From Citrobacter farmeri (GTDB taxonomy: Bacteria > Pseudomonadota > Gammaproteobacteria > Enterobacterales > Enterobacteriaceae): a DNA stretch of 64,000 nucleotides. Under the pieces are notes generated by a model, which was not told where the DNA came from, searched no databases, and saw only the letters and a program-made list of their open reading frames with translations. A program made the position numbers and the translations under genes. Shown here in pieces: positions 21,749-35,743 of the stretch; the first letter of the stretch is position 1, and each line of letters begins with the position of its first letter. The stretch lies in NCBI RefSeq assembly GCF_019048065.1, contig NZ_CP077291.1, positions 4,774,001-4,838,000 on the forward strand. The letters run 5' to 3'.

Positions 21749-22362
21749 TTCACAGCCTCTCGATATGCCTTAACAAATGCCGCCGCCTGCTGCGCGGTAC
21801 GCGCTACGGACTGTCCGGCGCGATACAGATCGCTGCCCAGCCCCGCGCCTGCACACCCGGCGTTCATCCACTGCGCCAGATTATCTGGCGTTACGCCGCC
21901 CACGGCGAAGACTGGAACGCTGGCGGGCAATACCGCTTTCAGCGCGTTGATATAGTCCGGACCAAATGCCGATGACGGGAAAATTTTCAGCGCCTGTGCG
22001 CCAGCGTCCAGCGCGGTAAAGGCTTCTGTGGCGGTGGCGCATCCGGGGCAAACCGTCATGCCGTACCCCACCGCACGGCGAATGACCTCTGCATTGATAT
22101 TCGGCGTCACAATGAGCCGACAGCCCATCTTCGCCAGGCGGTCCACCTGCTCCGGTTGCAGCACCGTCCCGGCGCCGATCAGCGCTTTATCGCCATACGC
22201 ATCCACCACGGCCGGAATACTTTTTTCCCATTCGGGGGAGTTAAGCGGGATCTCTACCGCGTCAAATCCGGCGTCAATCACAGCGCCAACGTGTGCGATC
22301 GCCTCCTCGGGAGTAATACCGCGCAAAATCGCGATAAGCGGAAGATTAGTTTGCCACTGCAT
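21745..22362 (-). CDS. dgoA: 2-dehydro-3-deoxy-6-phosphogalactonate aldolase DgoA
   Basis: The 205-residue TIM-barrel aldolase of the KDPG/KDPGal family has the Schiff-base lysine Lys126 in QALKIFPSS and Glu37 in AVEIPLNSP. It splits KDPGal into pyruvate and glyceraldehyde 3-phosphate. It overlaps both neighbours (dgoK by 17 bases, dgoD by four), which shows tight coupling. Confidence 0.96.
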   Translation of the reverse strand: MQWQTNLPLIAILRGITPEEAIAHVGAVIDAGFDAVEIPLNSPEWEKSIPAVVDAYGDKALIGAGTVLQPEQVDRLAKMGCRLIVTPNINAEVIRRAVGYGMTVCPGCATATEAFTALDAGAQALKIFPSSAFGPDYINALKAVLPASVPVFAVGGVTPDNLAQWMNAGCAGAGLGSDLYRAGQSVARTAQQAAAFVKAYREAVK

Positions 22363-23224
22363 GGACGATGCTCCTTATACCTGCCTGAAATGCCGTATCG
22401 CCGGACACTGCGGAGACATTGCGCCCAATGGCGTGGAATGCCTGCTGGTAGCGTGACGTCAGCGCTGCGCCAGCGACGAGGGTGATGGACTGCGACCCGG
22501 CGAATTGTTCACTCATGCTGGCGACTTCTGCGCCAATCAACAGGCCGGAGAGAAATTCGCTGACCTGCTCGCGCGGGAGATGACCCAGCACGTGAGAGGC
22601 GCGGACCTCAAAAAGTTGCGGCAAAACGGCAGCGGCGTGGATCCCACGATCAAGTCCAGCAGTAAATGCGGCTGAAGAAGCCTGCTGCTCCGGCAAACCA
22701 GCGCCCACCAGCGAGTGTTGCAGCAGCAAATGGTGTAATTCGCCGGTCATCGCGGTGCAGAAATCGTGAATTTGCTCAGCATCCGTTTGTACCCATTTGC
22801 TGTGCGTCCCGGGCATGACATAGACAGGAGAAGGAGAGAGCGTGCGTGCGCCGAGAAGCTGTGTCTCTTCACCACGCATCACATTGTGGTTGTCGTCGCG
22901 TGAAACGCACAAGCCGGGAACGATCCAGACATTGTCGTCAACGGCTGTTAACTGCTCGCCAATGGCAGAGAAATGGGCAGGAACCGGCAGATAAGGAGCA
23001 ATCTTCCAGCCGACGTTGCTACCCACCATCCCTGCCATTACCACCGGTGTGGCGCTGTTGCGCCAGTCCTGTGTGACCTCTGCTAACACCGCTTCGGGGG
23101 ATTTCCCGTTCAGGCGCGTAACGCCTGCTTCTGAGTACCTGCTTTCCAGGCATTTGTCGCCCTGGTATAACCAGGCGCGCAAATTGGTCGATCCCCAGTC
23201 AATAGCGATGTAGCGAGCTGTCAT
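22346..23224 (-). CDS. dgoK: 2-dehydro-3-deoxygalactonokinase DgoK
   Basis: The 292-residue kinase phosphorylates 2-dehydro-3-deoxy-D-galactonate at C6 using ATP. The N-terminal phosphate-1 motif IAIDWGSTNLRAWLY is of the ASKHA/FGGY type, and GTHSKWVQ near residue 140 is family specific. It overlaps dgoR by four bases upstream. Confidence 0.95.
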   Translation of the reverse strand: MTARYIAIDWGSTNLRAWLYQGDKCLESRYSEAGVTRLNGKSPEAVLAEVTQDWRNSATPVVMAGMVGSNVGWKIAPYLPVPAHFSAIGEQLTAVDDNVWIVPGLCVSRDDNHNVMRGEETQLLGARTLSPSPVYVMPGTHSKWVQTDAEQIHDFCTAMTGELHHLLLQHSLVGAGLPEQQASSAAFTAGLDRGIHAAAVLPQLFEVRASHVLGHLPREQVSEFLSGLLIGAEVASMSEQFAGSQSITLVAGAALTSRYQQAFHAIGRNVSAVSGDTAFQAGIRSIVHAVAN

Positions 23225-23910
23225 GTGATTTCCTTCAACCTTCGTGTTGAGCTGGCGATCATGGTCAGGGCCGCCTGCTCTGCCGCATTGCTATCCTGAT
23301 GCCGTATTGCATCGAATAGCGCCTTATGTTCCTGGAGCGTTTTTGGCATGTTGGCTTCATCGCCCATCCAGGTCCGTTCAAATACCGCCCGCTGAAGCGA
23401 GGTGATCGCCACGCTCAACTGCTGTAAAACCGGGTTATGCACCGACTGCAATACCGCCTCGTGATAACGGATATCCGCTTCATTAAAAGCTTCCCGGTCC
23501 TGGTTGTTGGCGATCATGTCATTGAGCGCCGATTCAATTTCAGCCAAATCACTCGAGGTTGCGCGTTCCGCTGCCCAGCGAGCAATGGCGGGCTCCACCA
23601 GGTTTCGTACTTCACTCATCGCGCTGATAAGCCGCGGGTCGTAGTCGTTTTCCAGTACCCATTGCAGCACGTCGGTATCGAGGTAATTCCACTGATTCCG
23701 CGGTGTTACAAAAGCACCGCGATAACGTTTCATCTCTATCAGCCGCTTCGCCATTAACGAGCGAAACACTTCGCGAATGATGTTGCGTGAGGTTTCAAAC
23801 TCCTCACACAGCTCCGCTTCCGCGGGGAGCGCCGCCCCGGGTACGTATTTACCGCTGACAATCTGTTTACCCAGCGTGATCACGATGCGATCGGTTTTAT
23901 TGAGAGTCAT
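23221..23910 (-). CDS. dgoR: D-galactonate-responsive GntR repressor DgoR
   Basis: 229 residues of the FadR subfamily. The winged helix-turn-helix lies at about 10-75 (LPAEAELCEEFETSRNIIRE) and the all-helical FCD effector domain from about 95. It represses the dgo operon and is released by D-galactonate. It is the first gene of dgoRKADT, so it autoregulates. The perfect palindrome at 24020-24049 is its likely operator. Confidence 0.94.
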   Translation of the reverse strand: MTLNKTDRIVITLGKQIVSGKYVPGAALPAEAELCEEFETSRNIIREVFRSLMAKRLIEMKRYRGAFVTPRNQWNYLDTDVLQWVLENDYDPRLISAMSEVRNLVEPAIARWAAERATSSDLAEIESALNDMIANNQDREAFNEADIRYHEAVLQSVHNPVLQQLSVAITSLQRAVFERTWMGDEANMPKTLQEHKALFDAIRHQDSNAAEQAALTMIASSTRRLKEIT

Positions 23911-24019
23911 GGAGAGTCCTTTTGCTCTGGAAGGTCCTCTCTACTTTATCGTTATTGCTGAAAACCGCCTCACTTTTGTAGTACTAACGTGACGCCATTC
24001 ATCGTTGCCATGCGCACAA

Positions 24020-24049
24020 TGTAGTACAACATAAACATGTTGTACTACA
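24020..24049. promoter_or_regulatory. Predicted DgoR operator with adjacent CRP half-site
   Basis: TGTAGTACAACAT and ATGTTGTACTACA are perfect 13-bp inverted repeats around AAAC. A related half-copy, TTGTAGTACTAA, lies at 23976-23987 nearer the gene. Beside the palindrome, minus-strand TGTGATCTAAATTG (about 24047-24060) resembles a CRP half-site. The E. coli dgo promoter has two DgoR sites and CRP control, so this layout fits. Confidence 0.75.
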
Positions 24050-24110
24050 ATTTAGATCACAAAAACGACAATCGGTAATAAAAATGTTATGAGGCGTAAA
24101 CCGCGGGGAT

Positions 24111-24136
24111 AAAAAAACCCGCGATCAACGCGGGTT
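24111..24136 (-). terminator. yidA terminator
   Basis: On the minus strand AACCCGCG-TTGAT-CGCGGGTT is followed by seven T in total, 23 bases after the yidA stop. Confidence 0.88.
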
Positions 24137-24158
24137 ATGGCAAACCGACCGGGAGAAA

Positions 24159-24971
24159 TTATTTCAGGACGTGCTGCTCAATGGCATACGCAACACCATC
24201 TTCCAGATTTGATTTAGTGACAAAGTTAGCGATCTCTTTTACCGAGGGGATGGCGTTATCCATAGCCACACCAAGACCGGCATACTCAATCATCGCGATA
24301 TCGTTCTCCTGATCGCCAATCGCCATAATCTCTTCCGGTTTGATACCCAGCGCATCAGCCAGCGATTTCACGCCGGTACCTTTATTGACGCGTTTGTCGA
24401 GGATTTCGAGGAAGTACGGCGCACTTTTCAGCACGGTATACTTTTCTTTCACTTCCGCCGGAATACGGGCGATGGCCCGATCGAGGATCGCAGGCTCATC
24501 AATCATCATCACTTTCAGGAACTGAGTTTCTGGATCCATCTTCTCAGCTTCACAGAACACCAGAGGAATGGTCGCGACATAGGATTCATGCACGGTGTAG
24601 TAGCTGATATCACGGTTCGCAGTATAGAGCGTGGTACGATCCAGCGCGTGGAAGTGCGAGCCCACTTCACGGGACAGTTTTTCCAGGAACAGATAGTCAT
24701 CGTAGCTCAGCGCGGTTTGCGCGACGGTACTGCCATCGCCCGCTTTCTGCACCAGCGCACCGTTGTAGGTAATGCAGTAATCGCCGGGCTGTTCCATATG
24801 CAGTTCTTTCAGATAGCTGTGCACGCCAGCATACGGGCGCCCAGTGGTCAGCACCACATTAACCCCTTTTTCACGGGCTGCGGCAATCGCACGTTTAACC
24901 GCCGGTGAAATGGTGTGATCGGGCAGCAGAAGAGTGCCATCCATATCGATAGCAATGAGTTTGATAGCCAT
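24159..24971 (-). CDS. yidA: HAD-family sugar phosphatase YidA
   Basis: The 270-residue Cof-type HAD phosphatase has motif I IAIDMDGTLLL (Asp9 nucleophile, Asp11), motif II LTTGRPY near residue 45, the conserved Lys in INKGTG-type context (RVNKGTGVKSL) and motif IV GDQENDIAMIEYAG. It dephosphorylates small sugar phosphates in the cytoplasm. E. coli has yidB on one side and yidX on the other; neither is present here. An SD-like gggg precedes the ATG weakly. Confidence 0.95.
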   Translation of the reverse strand: MAIKLIAIDMDGTLLLPDHTISPAVKRAIAAAREKGVNVVLTTGRPYAGVHSYLKELHMEQPGDYCITYNGALVQKAGDGSTVAQTALSYDDYLFLEKLSREVGSHFHALDRTTLYTANRDISYYTVHESYVATIPLVFCEAEKMDPETQFLKVMMIDEPAILDRAIARIPAEVKEKYTVLKSAPYFLEILDKRVNKGTGVKSLADALGIKPEEIMAIGDQENDIAMIEYAGLGVAMDNAIPSVKEIANFVTKSNLEDGVAYAIEQHVLK

Positions 24972-25093
24972 GAATTCCCCGCATGAAATGAGTCCTGACT
25001 CATGCTAACGCGATTCCGCTCAAAAAACAGTAAAAGAGTCGGGGATAAAGGGGGATAGGAAGGGGAATCAAGATTCCCCTTTTGACGATCGAT

Positions 25094-25177
25094 TGTAGGC
25101 CTGATAAGCAACGCGCCATCAGGCGTAACGCAGAATCTTGCCGGATGGCGGCGTAAAACCGCCTTATCCGGCCTACG
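25094..25177. repeat. REP pair (BIME) between gyrB and yidA
   Basis: Two REP units in opposite orientation: gtaggcctgataagcaacgc...catcaggc, then gccggatggcggcg...cgccttatccggcctac. It lies in the 214-base gap where E. coli has yidB, just after the gyrB stop on the minus strand. BIMEs stabilise upstream mRNA and bind gyrase, Pol I or IHF. Confidence 0.88.
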
Positions 25178-25185
25178 GGCGTGGA

Positions 25186-28701
<3,516 letters not shown>

Positions 28702-28702
<1 letters not shown>

Positions 28703-29802
28703 TACAGTCTCATTGGCATGACAACATAGGCAGCCGACTGCGACGCCGCATCTTCGATTTGTACGCTCGACACGGAGTCGGTCAGCATGATGCGCACGTT
28801 TTCGCACTTCAATGCATTCAGGACATCCAGCACATAGCTAACGTTAAAGCCGATCTCCATTTCGGTCCCCGGATAGGTGACGTCCAGAATCTCTTCAGCT
28901 TCTTCCTGCTCCGGGTTGTTAGCGGTGATTTTGAGCTGATTTTCACTCACATACAGACGCACGCCGCGGAATTTCTCGTTAGAGAGGATCGCCGCGCGAG
29001 CAAAAGCCTGCTTGAGGATATCGCAGCCGGCTTCCAGATGTTTATCCGGATTCTTCGGCAATACGCGACGGTAATCCGGGAAGCGACCGTCCACCAGCTT
29101 AGACGTAAAGATAAAGTCGCCGACGTGCGCGCGGATATTGTTGCTGCCAATCTGCACGCGCAGCGGATTATCGCCGCCATCAAGCATACGCATCAGTTCA
29201 ATAACGCCTTTACGCGGCACGATCACAGAATGGCTGGGCAGCGACTGGCCAATAGGCATAGAGCAGACCGCCAGACGGTGACCATCGGTCGCCACAGTAC
29301 GCAATTCTTCGCCTTCAGTCTCAAACAGCATGCCGTTTAAGTAGTAACGCACGTCCTGATGCGCCATAGAGAATTGAGTGGCTTCAATCAGACGCTTCAT
29401 CGTCGCCTGCGGCAGGGTGAATTCTACCTCGCTCTGCCAGTCATCCAGATTCGGGAAGTCGGCGGCAGGCAGCGTGGAAAGCGAAAAACGGCTGCGACCT
29501 GAACGCACCAGCATGCGTTCGCCTTCCAACTGAACGGCGATTTCCGCCCCTTCCGGTAAGCCACGGCAGATATCAAAGAACTTCCGCGCCGGGACGGTGG
29601 TCGCACCTGGCTCATGCGGCTGAATCAACGCAACGCGGGCCACCATTTCCATTTCAAGATCGGTACCCGTCAGCGAAAGCGCACCGTCAGCCACCTGCAG
29701 CAACAGGTTGCCAAGAATAGGCAGTGTAGGACGACCACCCAGTGGGCCGCTGACCTGCTGAAGCGGCTTTAATAAATGTTCACGTTCAACGGTAAATTTC
29801 AT
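28702..29802 (-). CDS. dnaN: DNA polymerase III beta sliding clamp
   Basis: 366 residues, three repeated clamp domains of about 120 residues, very close to E. coli DnaN ([21 protein letters not shown]-terminal YVVMPMRL forms part of the hydrophobic partner-binding pocket). The homodimeric ring tethers polymerases, MutS and Hda to DNA. It is four bases after dnaA and overlaps recF, so it is part of the dnaA operon. Confidence 0.98.
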
Positions 29803-29806
29803 AGCG

Positions 29807-31216
29807 TCACGAAGATAATGTTCTGATTAAGTTTGAGAAATCTTCTTTAATATCATGGCTTTCTTCACGCAACTGCTCAATCTTGCGGCAGGCATGAAGC
29901 ACCGTAGTGTGGTCTCGCCCACCAAACGCGTCGCCAATTTCCGGCAAACTGTGGTTAGTGAGTTCTTTCGCCAGCGCCATGGCCATCTGACGCGGACGTG
30001 CTACCGAGCGAGAACGACGCTTGGACAGCAAATCCGCAATTTTGATTTTGTAATACTCTGCCACCGTCTTCTGAATATTGTCGATGGTGACCAGTTTTTC
30101 CTGCAACGCCAGCAGATCGCGCAGCGCTTCGCGAACGAAGTCAATGGTAATCGCCCGACCCGTAAAGTTGGCGTTGGCAATCACACGGTTCAATGCCCCT
30201 TCCAGCTCACGCACGTTAGAGCGTAGTCGCTTAGCAATAAAGAAGGCCACTTCACCCGGCAGACGAATGTCGTTCTCGTCGGCTTTTTTCATCAGGATCG
30301 CCACGCGGGTTTCCAGTTCCGGCGGTTCGATCGCCACCGTCAACCCCCAGCCGAAGCGGGATTTCAGACGATCCTCAACACCGTTGATCTCTTTTGGATA
30401 GCGATCTGAGGTCAAAATGATCTGCTGATTGCCTTCGAGAAGGGCGTTAAAAGTGTGGAAAAACTCTTCCTGGGATCGTTCTTTATTGGCAAAGAACTGG
30501 ATGTCATCGATGAGCAGGGCGTCGACGGAACGGTAGTAGCGTTTAAACTCTTCGATCGCGTTGTTTTGCAGGGCTTTTACCATGTCCTGTACAAAGCGCT
30601 CGGAGTGCATATACACCACTTTGGCATTGGGTTTGCGCGCCATAATGCCGTTCCCCACCGCGTGCAACAGGTGGGTTTTACCCAGACCGGTGCCACCATA
30701 AAGGAACAGCGGGTTATAGGCGCCGCCTGGGTTGTCCGCCACCTGTCGCGCCGCCGCGCGTGCTAACTGGTTAGATTTACCTTCAACGAAGTTATCAAAC
30801 GTGTGTTTAACGTTAACGTTAGAGCGATAGGTCGGTTCTGCCGGCGCGGGCACATTATCCCAGCCAGGACGCGTCGCGACAGGCGCCGCACGCTGTGGCT
30901 GCACCTGGTGCGCCACCTGAGCCGGAGCGGCGACGTTGCTGTTCACAGGCGTCTTCAGCGTCTGACTGACGGGTTTCGTCCCGACCTCAAAACGCAGCTG
31001 CGGCGCATCTGCACCACAGAAGTTATTCAGCAGCCCATTGATATTGTTAAGGTACTTGTCTCTTACCCAATCGAGCACAAAACGGTTTGGCGCATACAAA
31101 GCCAGCGTGTTATCGCTCAGTTCCGCCTGCAAAGGGCGTATCCACATACTGAATTCTGTGGCTGGTAACTCATCCTGCAATCGGGCAAGACACTGCTGCC
31201 AAAGCGAAAGTGACAC
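29807..31216 (-). CDS. dnaA: Chromosomal replication initiator DnaA
   Basis: 469 residues from the GTG at 31216 ([20 protein letters not shown]), preceded by GGAG six bases upstream. The ATG four codons earlier lacks an SD. Domain I covers 1-90, the variable linker II about 90-135, and the AAA+ domain III has Walker A GGTGLGKT and Walker B LLIDDIQF. Domain IV binds DnaA boxes via [15 protein letters not shown]. Compared with E. coli the protein is essentially the same except for the linker, where it is two residues longer. It opens oriC, which lies at 62.7-63.0 kb in this window. Confidence 0.98.
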   Translation of the reverse strand: MSLSLWQQCLARLQDELPATEFSMWIRPLQAELSDNTLALYAPNRFVLDWVRDKYLNNINGLLNNFCGADAPQLRFEVGTKPVSQTLKTPVNSNVAAPAQVAHQVQPQRAAPVATRPGWDNVPAPAEPTYRSNVNVKHTFDNFVEGKSNQLARAAARQVADNPGGAYNPLFLYGGTGLGKTHLLHAVGNGIMARKPNAKVVYMHSERFVQDMVKALQNNAIEEFKRYYRSVDALLIDDIQFFANKERSQEEFFHTFNALLEGNQQIILTSDRYPKEINGVEDRLKSRFGWGLTVAIEPPELETRVAILMKKADENDIRLPGEVAFFIAKRLRSNVRELEGALNRVIANANFTGRAITIDFVREALRDLLALQEKLVTIDNIQKTVAEYYKIKIADLLSKRRSRSVARPRQMAMALAKELTNHSLPEIGDAFGGRDHTTVLHACRKIEQLREESHDIKEDFSNLIRTLSS

Positions 31217-31427
31217 GGCGGACTCCACTCGAACAAAAGTCGATAAATGACAAAGGCTGAAACATTCATGATTGTTGACGCACGTCGACTAGACCCTATG
31301 CAAAGGGTGACGTGCGAATTGCTATCTGCAATTTTAACCCGATCAGGATCCTTTGAAACGATCGGGACCGCGGATCATAGCGTAAACTGAGCAAGAGATC
31401 TTCTGTTTCTCACAGATTCTTCCCGAT

Positions 31428-31436
31428 TTATCCACA
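31428..31436 (+). promoter_or_regulatory. DnaA box in the dnaA promoter
   Basis: TTATCCACA is an exact strong DnaA box located between the dnaA promoters and 212 bases upstream of the dnaA start, as in E. coli. It mediates autoregulation. Confidence 0.9.
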
Positions 31437-31692
31437 GGTCTTCACAGGACCGGATAAGTGTAAACGATCCTGGAGAAGTGCTGCACGATTTCGCCCGCAT
31501 ATTGGAAAAATTAATGAGTAAAGACGCTATACTGCTAAAACGATCTCATAAAGATCCCGAGCGATCCTTGCGCTTTGTACACCAGGCCGTATAATCTTTC
31601 CCCCGTCGCGAGATGCCCGTAACACGGTGTCTACGCTGCCTGTTTTTCACGCGAAAAGGTGCGGAAAAAGGCAGGGATTTAAGGAAAGAGAA

Positions 31693-31721
31693 TTGACTCC
31701 GGAGTGTACAATTATTACAAT
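31693..31721 (+). promoter_or_regulatory. rpmH-rnpA promoter
   Basis: TTGACT, a 17-base spacer and TACAAT make a good sigma-70 promoter about 100 bases before rpmH. Confidence 0.75.
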
Positions 31722-31810
31722 CCGGCCTCTTTAATCACCCACGACTTCGGCGTCCGTCATTCGAAACGCATTCGGGCATCCGTAAAAGTCATGAATTTTT
31801 TCAAGTTTAG

Positions 31811-31963
<153 letters not shown>

Positions 31964-31979
31964 TAAAGCTAACCCCTGA

Positions 31980-32339
31980 GTGGTTAAGCTCGCATTTCCC
32001 AGGGAGTTACGTTTGTTAACTCCCAGTCATTTCACATTCGTCTTCCAGCAGCCACAACGGGCTGGCACGCCGCAAATCACCATCCTCGGCCGCCTGAATT
32101 CGCTGGGGCATCCCCGTATCGGTCTTACCGTCGCCAAGAAAAACGTTCGACGCGCTCATGAACGCAATCGGATTAAACGTCTGACGCGTGAAAGCTTTCG
32201 TCTGCGTCAACACGAGTTGCCAGCAATGGACTTCGTGGTGGTGGCGAAAAAAGGGATTGCCGACCTCGATAACCGTGCTCTCTCGGAAGCGTTGGAAAAA
32301 TTATGGCGCCGCCACTGTCGCCTGGCTCGCGGGTCCTGA
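31980..32339 (+). CDS. rnpA: Ribonuclease P protein component
   Basis: 119 residues from a GTG start ([20 protein letters not shown]), almost identical to E. coli RnpA. The RNR motif is visible in [18 protein letters not shown]. It binds the RnpB RNA and helps it mature the 5' ends of tRNAs. The last 37 bases overlap the start of yidD in another frame. Confidence 0.97.
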
Positions 32340-32560
32340 TAGCCCTAATTCGGGTCTATCAACGCCTGATCAGTCCGCTGCTTGGGCCGCATTGCCGTTT
32401 CACTCCAACATGTTCAAGCTACGGAATTGAGGCATTGCGCAGGTTTGGAGTGATAAAAGGCAGTTGGTTGACGGTGAAACGCGTATTAAAATGCCACCCT
32501 TTACACCCTGGTGGTGACGATCCCGTCCCGCCCGGACCATTTGATACCAGAGAACACTAA
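32303..32560 (+). CDS. yidD: Membrane protein insertion efficiency factor YidD
   Basis: The 85-residue protein, as in E. coli, has the [14 protein letters not shown] cysteine motif ([20 protein letters not shown]) and [13 protein letters not shown]. It has an N-terminal amphipathic helix that associates with the inner membrane and supports YidC-dependent insertion. It starts inside rnpA and ends two bases before yidC. Confidence 0.95.
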
Positions 32561-32562
32561 CG

Positions 32563-34209
32563 ATGGATTCGCAACGCAATCTTTTAGTCATCGCTTTGCT
32601 GTTCGTGTCTTTCATGATCTGGCAAGCCTGGGAGCAGGATAAAAATCCTCAACCTCAGACCCAACAGACCACGCAGACAACGACCACCGCAGCGGGTAGC
32701 GCCGCCGACCAGGGCGTACCGGCCAGTGGCCAGGGAAAACTGATTACGGTTAAGACTGATGTGCTTGATCTGACCATCAACACCCGTGGTGGTGATGTGG
32801 AACAGGCCCTGCTGCCAGCTTACCCGAAAGAACTCGGTTCCAGCGAACCGTTCCAACTGCTGGAAACTACGCCGCAGTTTATCTATCAGGCTCAGAGCGG
32901 TCTGACAGGTCGTGACGGCCCGGATAATCCGGCTAACGGCCCGCGTCCGCTGTACAACGTCGAAAAAGACGCCTTTGTACTGGCTGATGGTCAGAACGAG
33001 CTGCAGATCCCGATGACCTATACGGATGCCGCGGGTAATACCTTTACCAAAACGTTCGTTCTCAAACGTGGTGACTATGCGGTTAACGTGAACTACAGCG
33101 TGCAGAACGCCAGCGAGAAACCGCTGGAGATCTCCACCTTTGGTCAGCTGAAGCAATCCATCAATCTGCCGTCTCATCGTGACACCGGAAGCAGCAACTT
33201 CGCACTGCATACTTTCCGTGGCGCAGCGTACTCCACGCCAGATGAGAAGTATGAGAAATACAAGTTCGACACCATCGCGGATAACGAAAACCTGAACGTC
33301 AATGCGAAAGACGGTTGGGTCGCGATGCTGCAACAGTATTTTGCAACAGCATGGGTGCCACGTAACGACGGTACCAACAACTTCTACACCGCAAACCTGG
33401 GTAACGGCATTGCCGCTATCGGTTATAAATCTCAGCCGGTACTGGTTCAGCCTGGCCAGTCTGGTGCGATGACCAGCACCCTGTGGGTTGGCCCGGAAAT
33501 TCAGGACAAAATGGCGGCTGTTGCACCGCACCTGGATCTGACCGTGGATTACGGTTGGTTATGGTTCATCTCTCAGCCGCTGTTCAAACTGCTGAAATGG
33601 ATCCATAGCTTCGTCGGTAACTGGGGCTTCTCCATTATCATCATCACCTTTATCGTTCGTGGCATCATGTACCCGCTGACCAAAGCGCAGTACACCTCCA
33701 TGGCGAAGATGCGTATGCTGCAGCCGAAGATTCAGGCAATGCGCGAGCGTCTGGGCGATGACAAACAGCGTCAGAGCCAGGAAATGATGGCCCTGTACAA
33801 GGCTGAGAAGGTTAACCCACTGGGTGGTTGTTTCCCGCTGATCATCCAGATGCCTATCTTCCTGGCGTTGTACTACATGCTGATGGGCTCCGTGGAACTG
33901 CGTCATGCGCCGTTTGCCTTGTGGATCCATGACTTATCTGCACAGGACCCGTACTACATCCTGCCGATCCTGATGGGCGTAACGATGTTCTTCATCCAGA
34001 AGATGTCGCCGACCACTGTGACCGACCCGATGCAGCAGAAGATCATGACCTTTATGCCAGTCATCTTCACGGTGTTCTTCCTGTGGTTCCCGTCAGGTCT
34101 GGTGCTGTACTATATCGTCAGCAACCTGGTCACCATTATTCAGCAGCAGCTGATTTACCGTGGTCTGGAGAAGCGTGGTTTGCATAGCCGCGAGAAGAAA
34201 AAATCCTGA
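32563..34209 (+). CDS. yidC: Membrane protein insertase YidC
   Basis: 548 residues. An N-terminal membrane anchor ([17 protein letters not shown]) is followed by a large periplasmic beta-domain (about 30-340) and five conserved C-terminal helices with the hydrophilic-groove arginine ([11 protein letters not shown], about 366). It inserts proteins such as the Fo subunits a and c of the ATP synthase, encoded 25 kb away in this window, alone or with SecYEG. It lies two bases after yidD and is followed by a REP unit and a terminator. Confidence 0.98.
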   Translation: MDSQRNLLVIALLFVSFMIWQAWEQDKNPQPQTQQTTQTTTTAAGSAADQGVPASGQGKLITVKTDVLDLTINTRGGDVEQALLPAYPKELGSSEPFQLLETTPQFIYQAQSGLTGRDGPDNPANGPRPLYNVEKDAFVLADGQNELQIPMTYTDAAGNTFTKTFVLKRGDYAVNVNYSVQNASEKPLEISTFGQLKQSINLPSHRDTGSSNFALHTFRGAAYSTPDEKYEKYKFDTIADNENLNVNAKDGWVAMLQQYFATAWVPRNDGTNNFYTANLGNGIAAIGYKSQPVLVQPGQSGAMTSTLWVGPEIQDKMAAVAPHLDLTVDYGWLWFISQPLFKLLKWIHSFVGNWGFSIIIITFIVRGIMYPLTKAQYTSMAKMRMLQPKIQAMRERLGDDKQRQSQEMMALYKAEKVNPLGGCFPLIIQMPIFLALYYMLMGSVELRHAPFALWIHDLSAQDPYYILPILMGVTMFFIQKMSPTTVTDPMQQKIMTFMPVIFTVFFLWFPSGLVLYYIVSNLVTIIQQQLIYRGLEKRGLHSREKKKS

Positions 34210-34216
34210 TTCGGTT

Positions 34217-34246
34217 GTAGGCCGGGTAAGCGAAGCGCCACCCGGC
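34217..34246. repeat. Single REP unit after yidC
   Basis: GTAGGCCGGGTAAGCGAAGC followed by gccacccggc is a Y-type REP element in the yidC-mnmE gap, 13 bases before the terminator. Confidence 0.85.
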
Positions 34247-34258
34247 GGAAGGAACAGT

Positions 34259-34290
34259 AAAAAAAGGGCGGTCATCTGACCGCCTTTTTT
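34259..34290. terminator. Terminator between yidC and mnmE
   Basis: AAAAAAAGGGCGGTCA and TGACCGCCTTTTTT form a GC-rich stem with an A-run before and a T-run after. It can stop transcription of the rpmH-yidC operon. Confidence 0.92.
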
Positions 34291-34311
34291 ACATTTACGA
34301 AGAGAACTATC

Positions 34312-35676
34312 ATGAGCCATAACGACACTATCGTCGCCCAGGCAACCCCACCGGGACGCGGTGGTGTGGGCATTCTGCGCATCTCCGGCCTGAAGGCGCG
34401 TGAGGTGGCAGAAGCCGTTCTGGGCAAACTGCCCAAACCGCGTTACGCCGACTACCTACCGTTCAAAGATGCCGACGGTACCGCGCTGGATCAGGGGATC
34501 GCCTTATGGTTTCCCGGCCCTAACTCGTTTACTGGCGAGGACGTACTGGAGTTGCAGGGACACGGCGGCCCGGTCATTCTCGACTTGCTGTTAAAACGTA
34601 TTCTGACGCTGCCTGGCTTGCGTATTGCCCGCCCTGGCGAGTTCTCTGAGCGCGCGTTTCTCAACGATAAGCTCGACTTAGCCCAGGCAGAGGCGATTGC
34701 CGACCTGATTGACGCCAGCTCTGAACAGGCGGCACGTTCGGCGTTGAACTCGTTACAGGGGGCGTTTTCTACCCGCGTTAACCATCTGGTGGAAGCACTC
34801 ACTCACCTGCGCATCTACGTAGAAGCGGCCATCGACTTTCCGGATGAAGAGATCGACTTCCTGTCCGATGGCAAAATCGAAGCGCAGTTGAATAACGTGA
34901 TTGCCGACCTCGATGCCGTTCGCGCTGAAGCGCGTCAGGGAAGCCTGCTGCGTGAAGGGATGAAGGTGGTCATTGCCGGACGCCCTAACGCCGGTAAATC
35001 AAGCCTCCTGAACGCGCTGGCGGGCCGTGAAGCGGCCATTGTCACCGACATCGCCGGTACCACGCGCGACGTGCTGCGTGAACACATTCATATCGACGGC
35101 ATGCCGCTGCATATTATCGACACCGCCGGTCTGCGCGAGGCCAGCGACGAAGTGGAACGTATCGGTATCGAGCGTGCATGGCAGGAAATTGAGCAGGCGG
35201 ATCGCGTGCTGTTTATGGTGGATGGTACCACCACAGATGCCGTTGACCCGGCTGATATCTGGCCGGATTTTATCGCCCGTTTACCGTCAAAATTGCCGAT
35301 TACCGTGGTGCGTAACAAAGCGGATATCACCGGCGAACCGCTGGGCATCAGCGAGGTGAATGGTCACTCACTGGTTCGTCTTTCGGCGCGCACAGGTGAA
35401 GGCGTGGACGTATTGCGCAATCATCTCAAACAGAGCATGGGTTTTGATACCAACATGGAAGGCGGCTTCCTGGCCCGTCGTCGTCACCTACAGGCGCTGG
35501 CCGACGCCGCTGAGCATCTTCAGCAGGGCAAGGCTCAACTGCTCGGGGCATGGGCGGGTGAACTACTGGCCGAAGAGCTCCGTCTGGCGCAGCAAAGCTT
35601 AAGCGAGATCACCGGTGAGTTCACCTCCGACGATCTGCTGGGACGGATTTTCTCCAGTTTCTGTATCGGTAAGTAA
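34312..35676 (+). CDS. mnmE: tRNA modification GTPase MnmE
   Basis: 454 residues. The N-terminal tetrahydrofolate-binding domain covers about 1-120, and the helical domain is interrupted by the G domain (about 216-378), with G1 [12 protein letters not shown] and G3 DTAGLRE. The C-terminal CIGK carries the conserved cysteine. With MnmG (60745-62634 here) it installs the cmnm5 group at wobble uridine 34 of several tRNAs. A strong terminator separates it from yidC, so it has its own promoter. Confidence 0.98.
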   Translation: MSHNDTIVAQATPPGRGGVGILRISGLKAREVAEAVLGKLPKPRYADYLPFKDADGTALDQGIALWFPGPNSFTGEDVLELQGHGGPVILDLLLKRILTLPGLRIARPGEFSERAFLNDKLDLAQAEAIADLIDASSEQAARSALNSLQGAFSTRVNHLVEALTHLRIYVEAAIDFPDEEIDFLSDGKIEAQLNNVIADLDAVRAEARQGSLLREGMKVVIAGRPNAGKSSLLNALAGREAAIVTDIAGTTRDVLREHIHIDGMPLHIIDTAGLREASDEVERIGIERAWQEIEQADRVLFMVDGTTTDAVDPADIWPDFIARLPSKLPITVVRNKADITGEPLGISEVNGHSLVRLSARTGEGVDVLRNHLKQSMGFDTNMEGGFLARRRHLQALADAAEHLQQGKAQLLGAWAGELLAEELRLAQQSLSEITGEFTSDDLLGRIFSSFCIGK

Positions 35677-35683
35677 TCCCGTA

Positions 35684-35720
35684 GCCCCGAATTCATCGAC
35701 GATTAATTCGGGGCGTTATC
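35684..35720 (+). terminator. mnmE terminator
   Basis: A perfect 10-bp stem GCCCCGAATT / AATTCGGGGC starts eight bases after the mnmE stop and is followed by gttatcgtttt, a weak T-rich tail. Confidence 0.75.
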
Positions 35721-35743
35721 GTTTTATAAGAGGATCTCTTTTT

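Noticed and set aside
28703..28807. A 35-residue N-terminal extension of RecF
   Set aside because: It is encoded inside dnaN. The conserved start is the ATG in the TAATG overlap at 28702.
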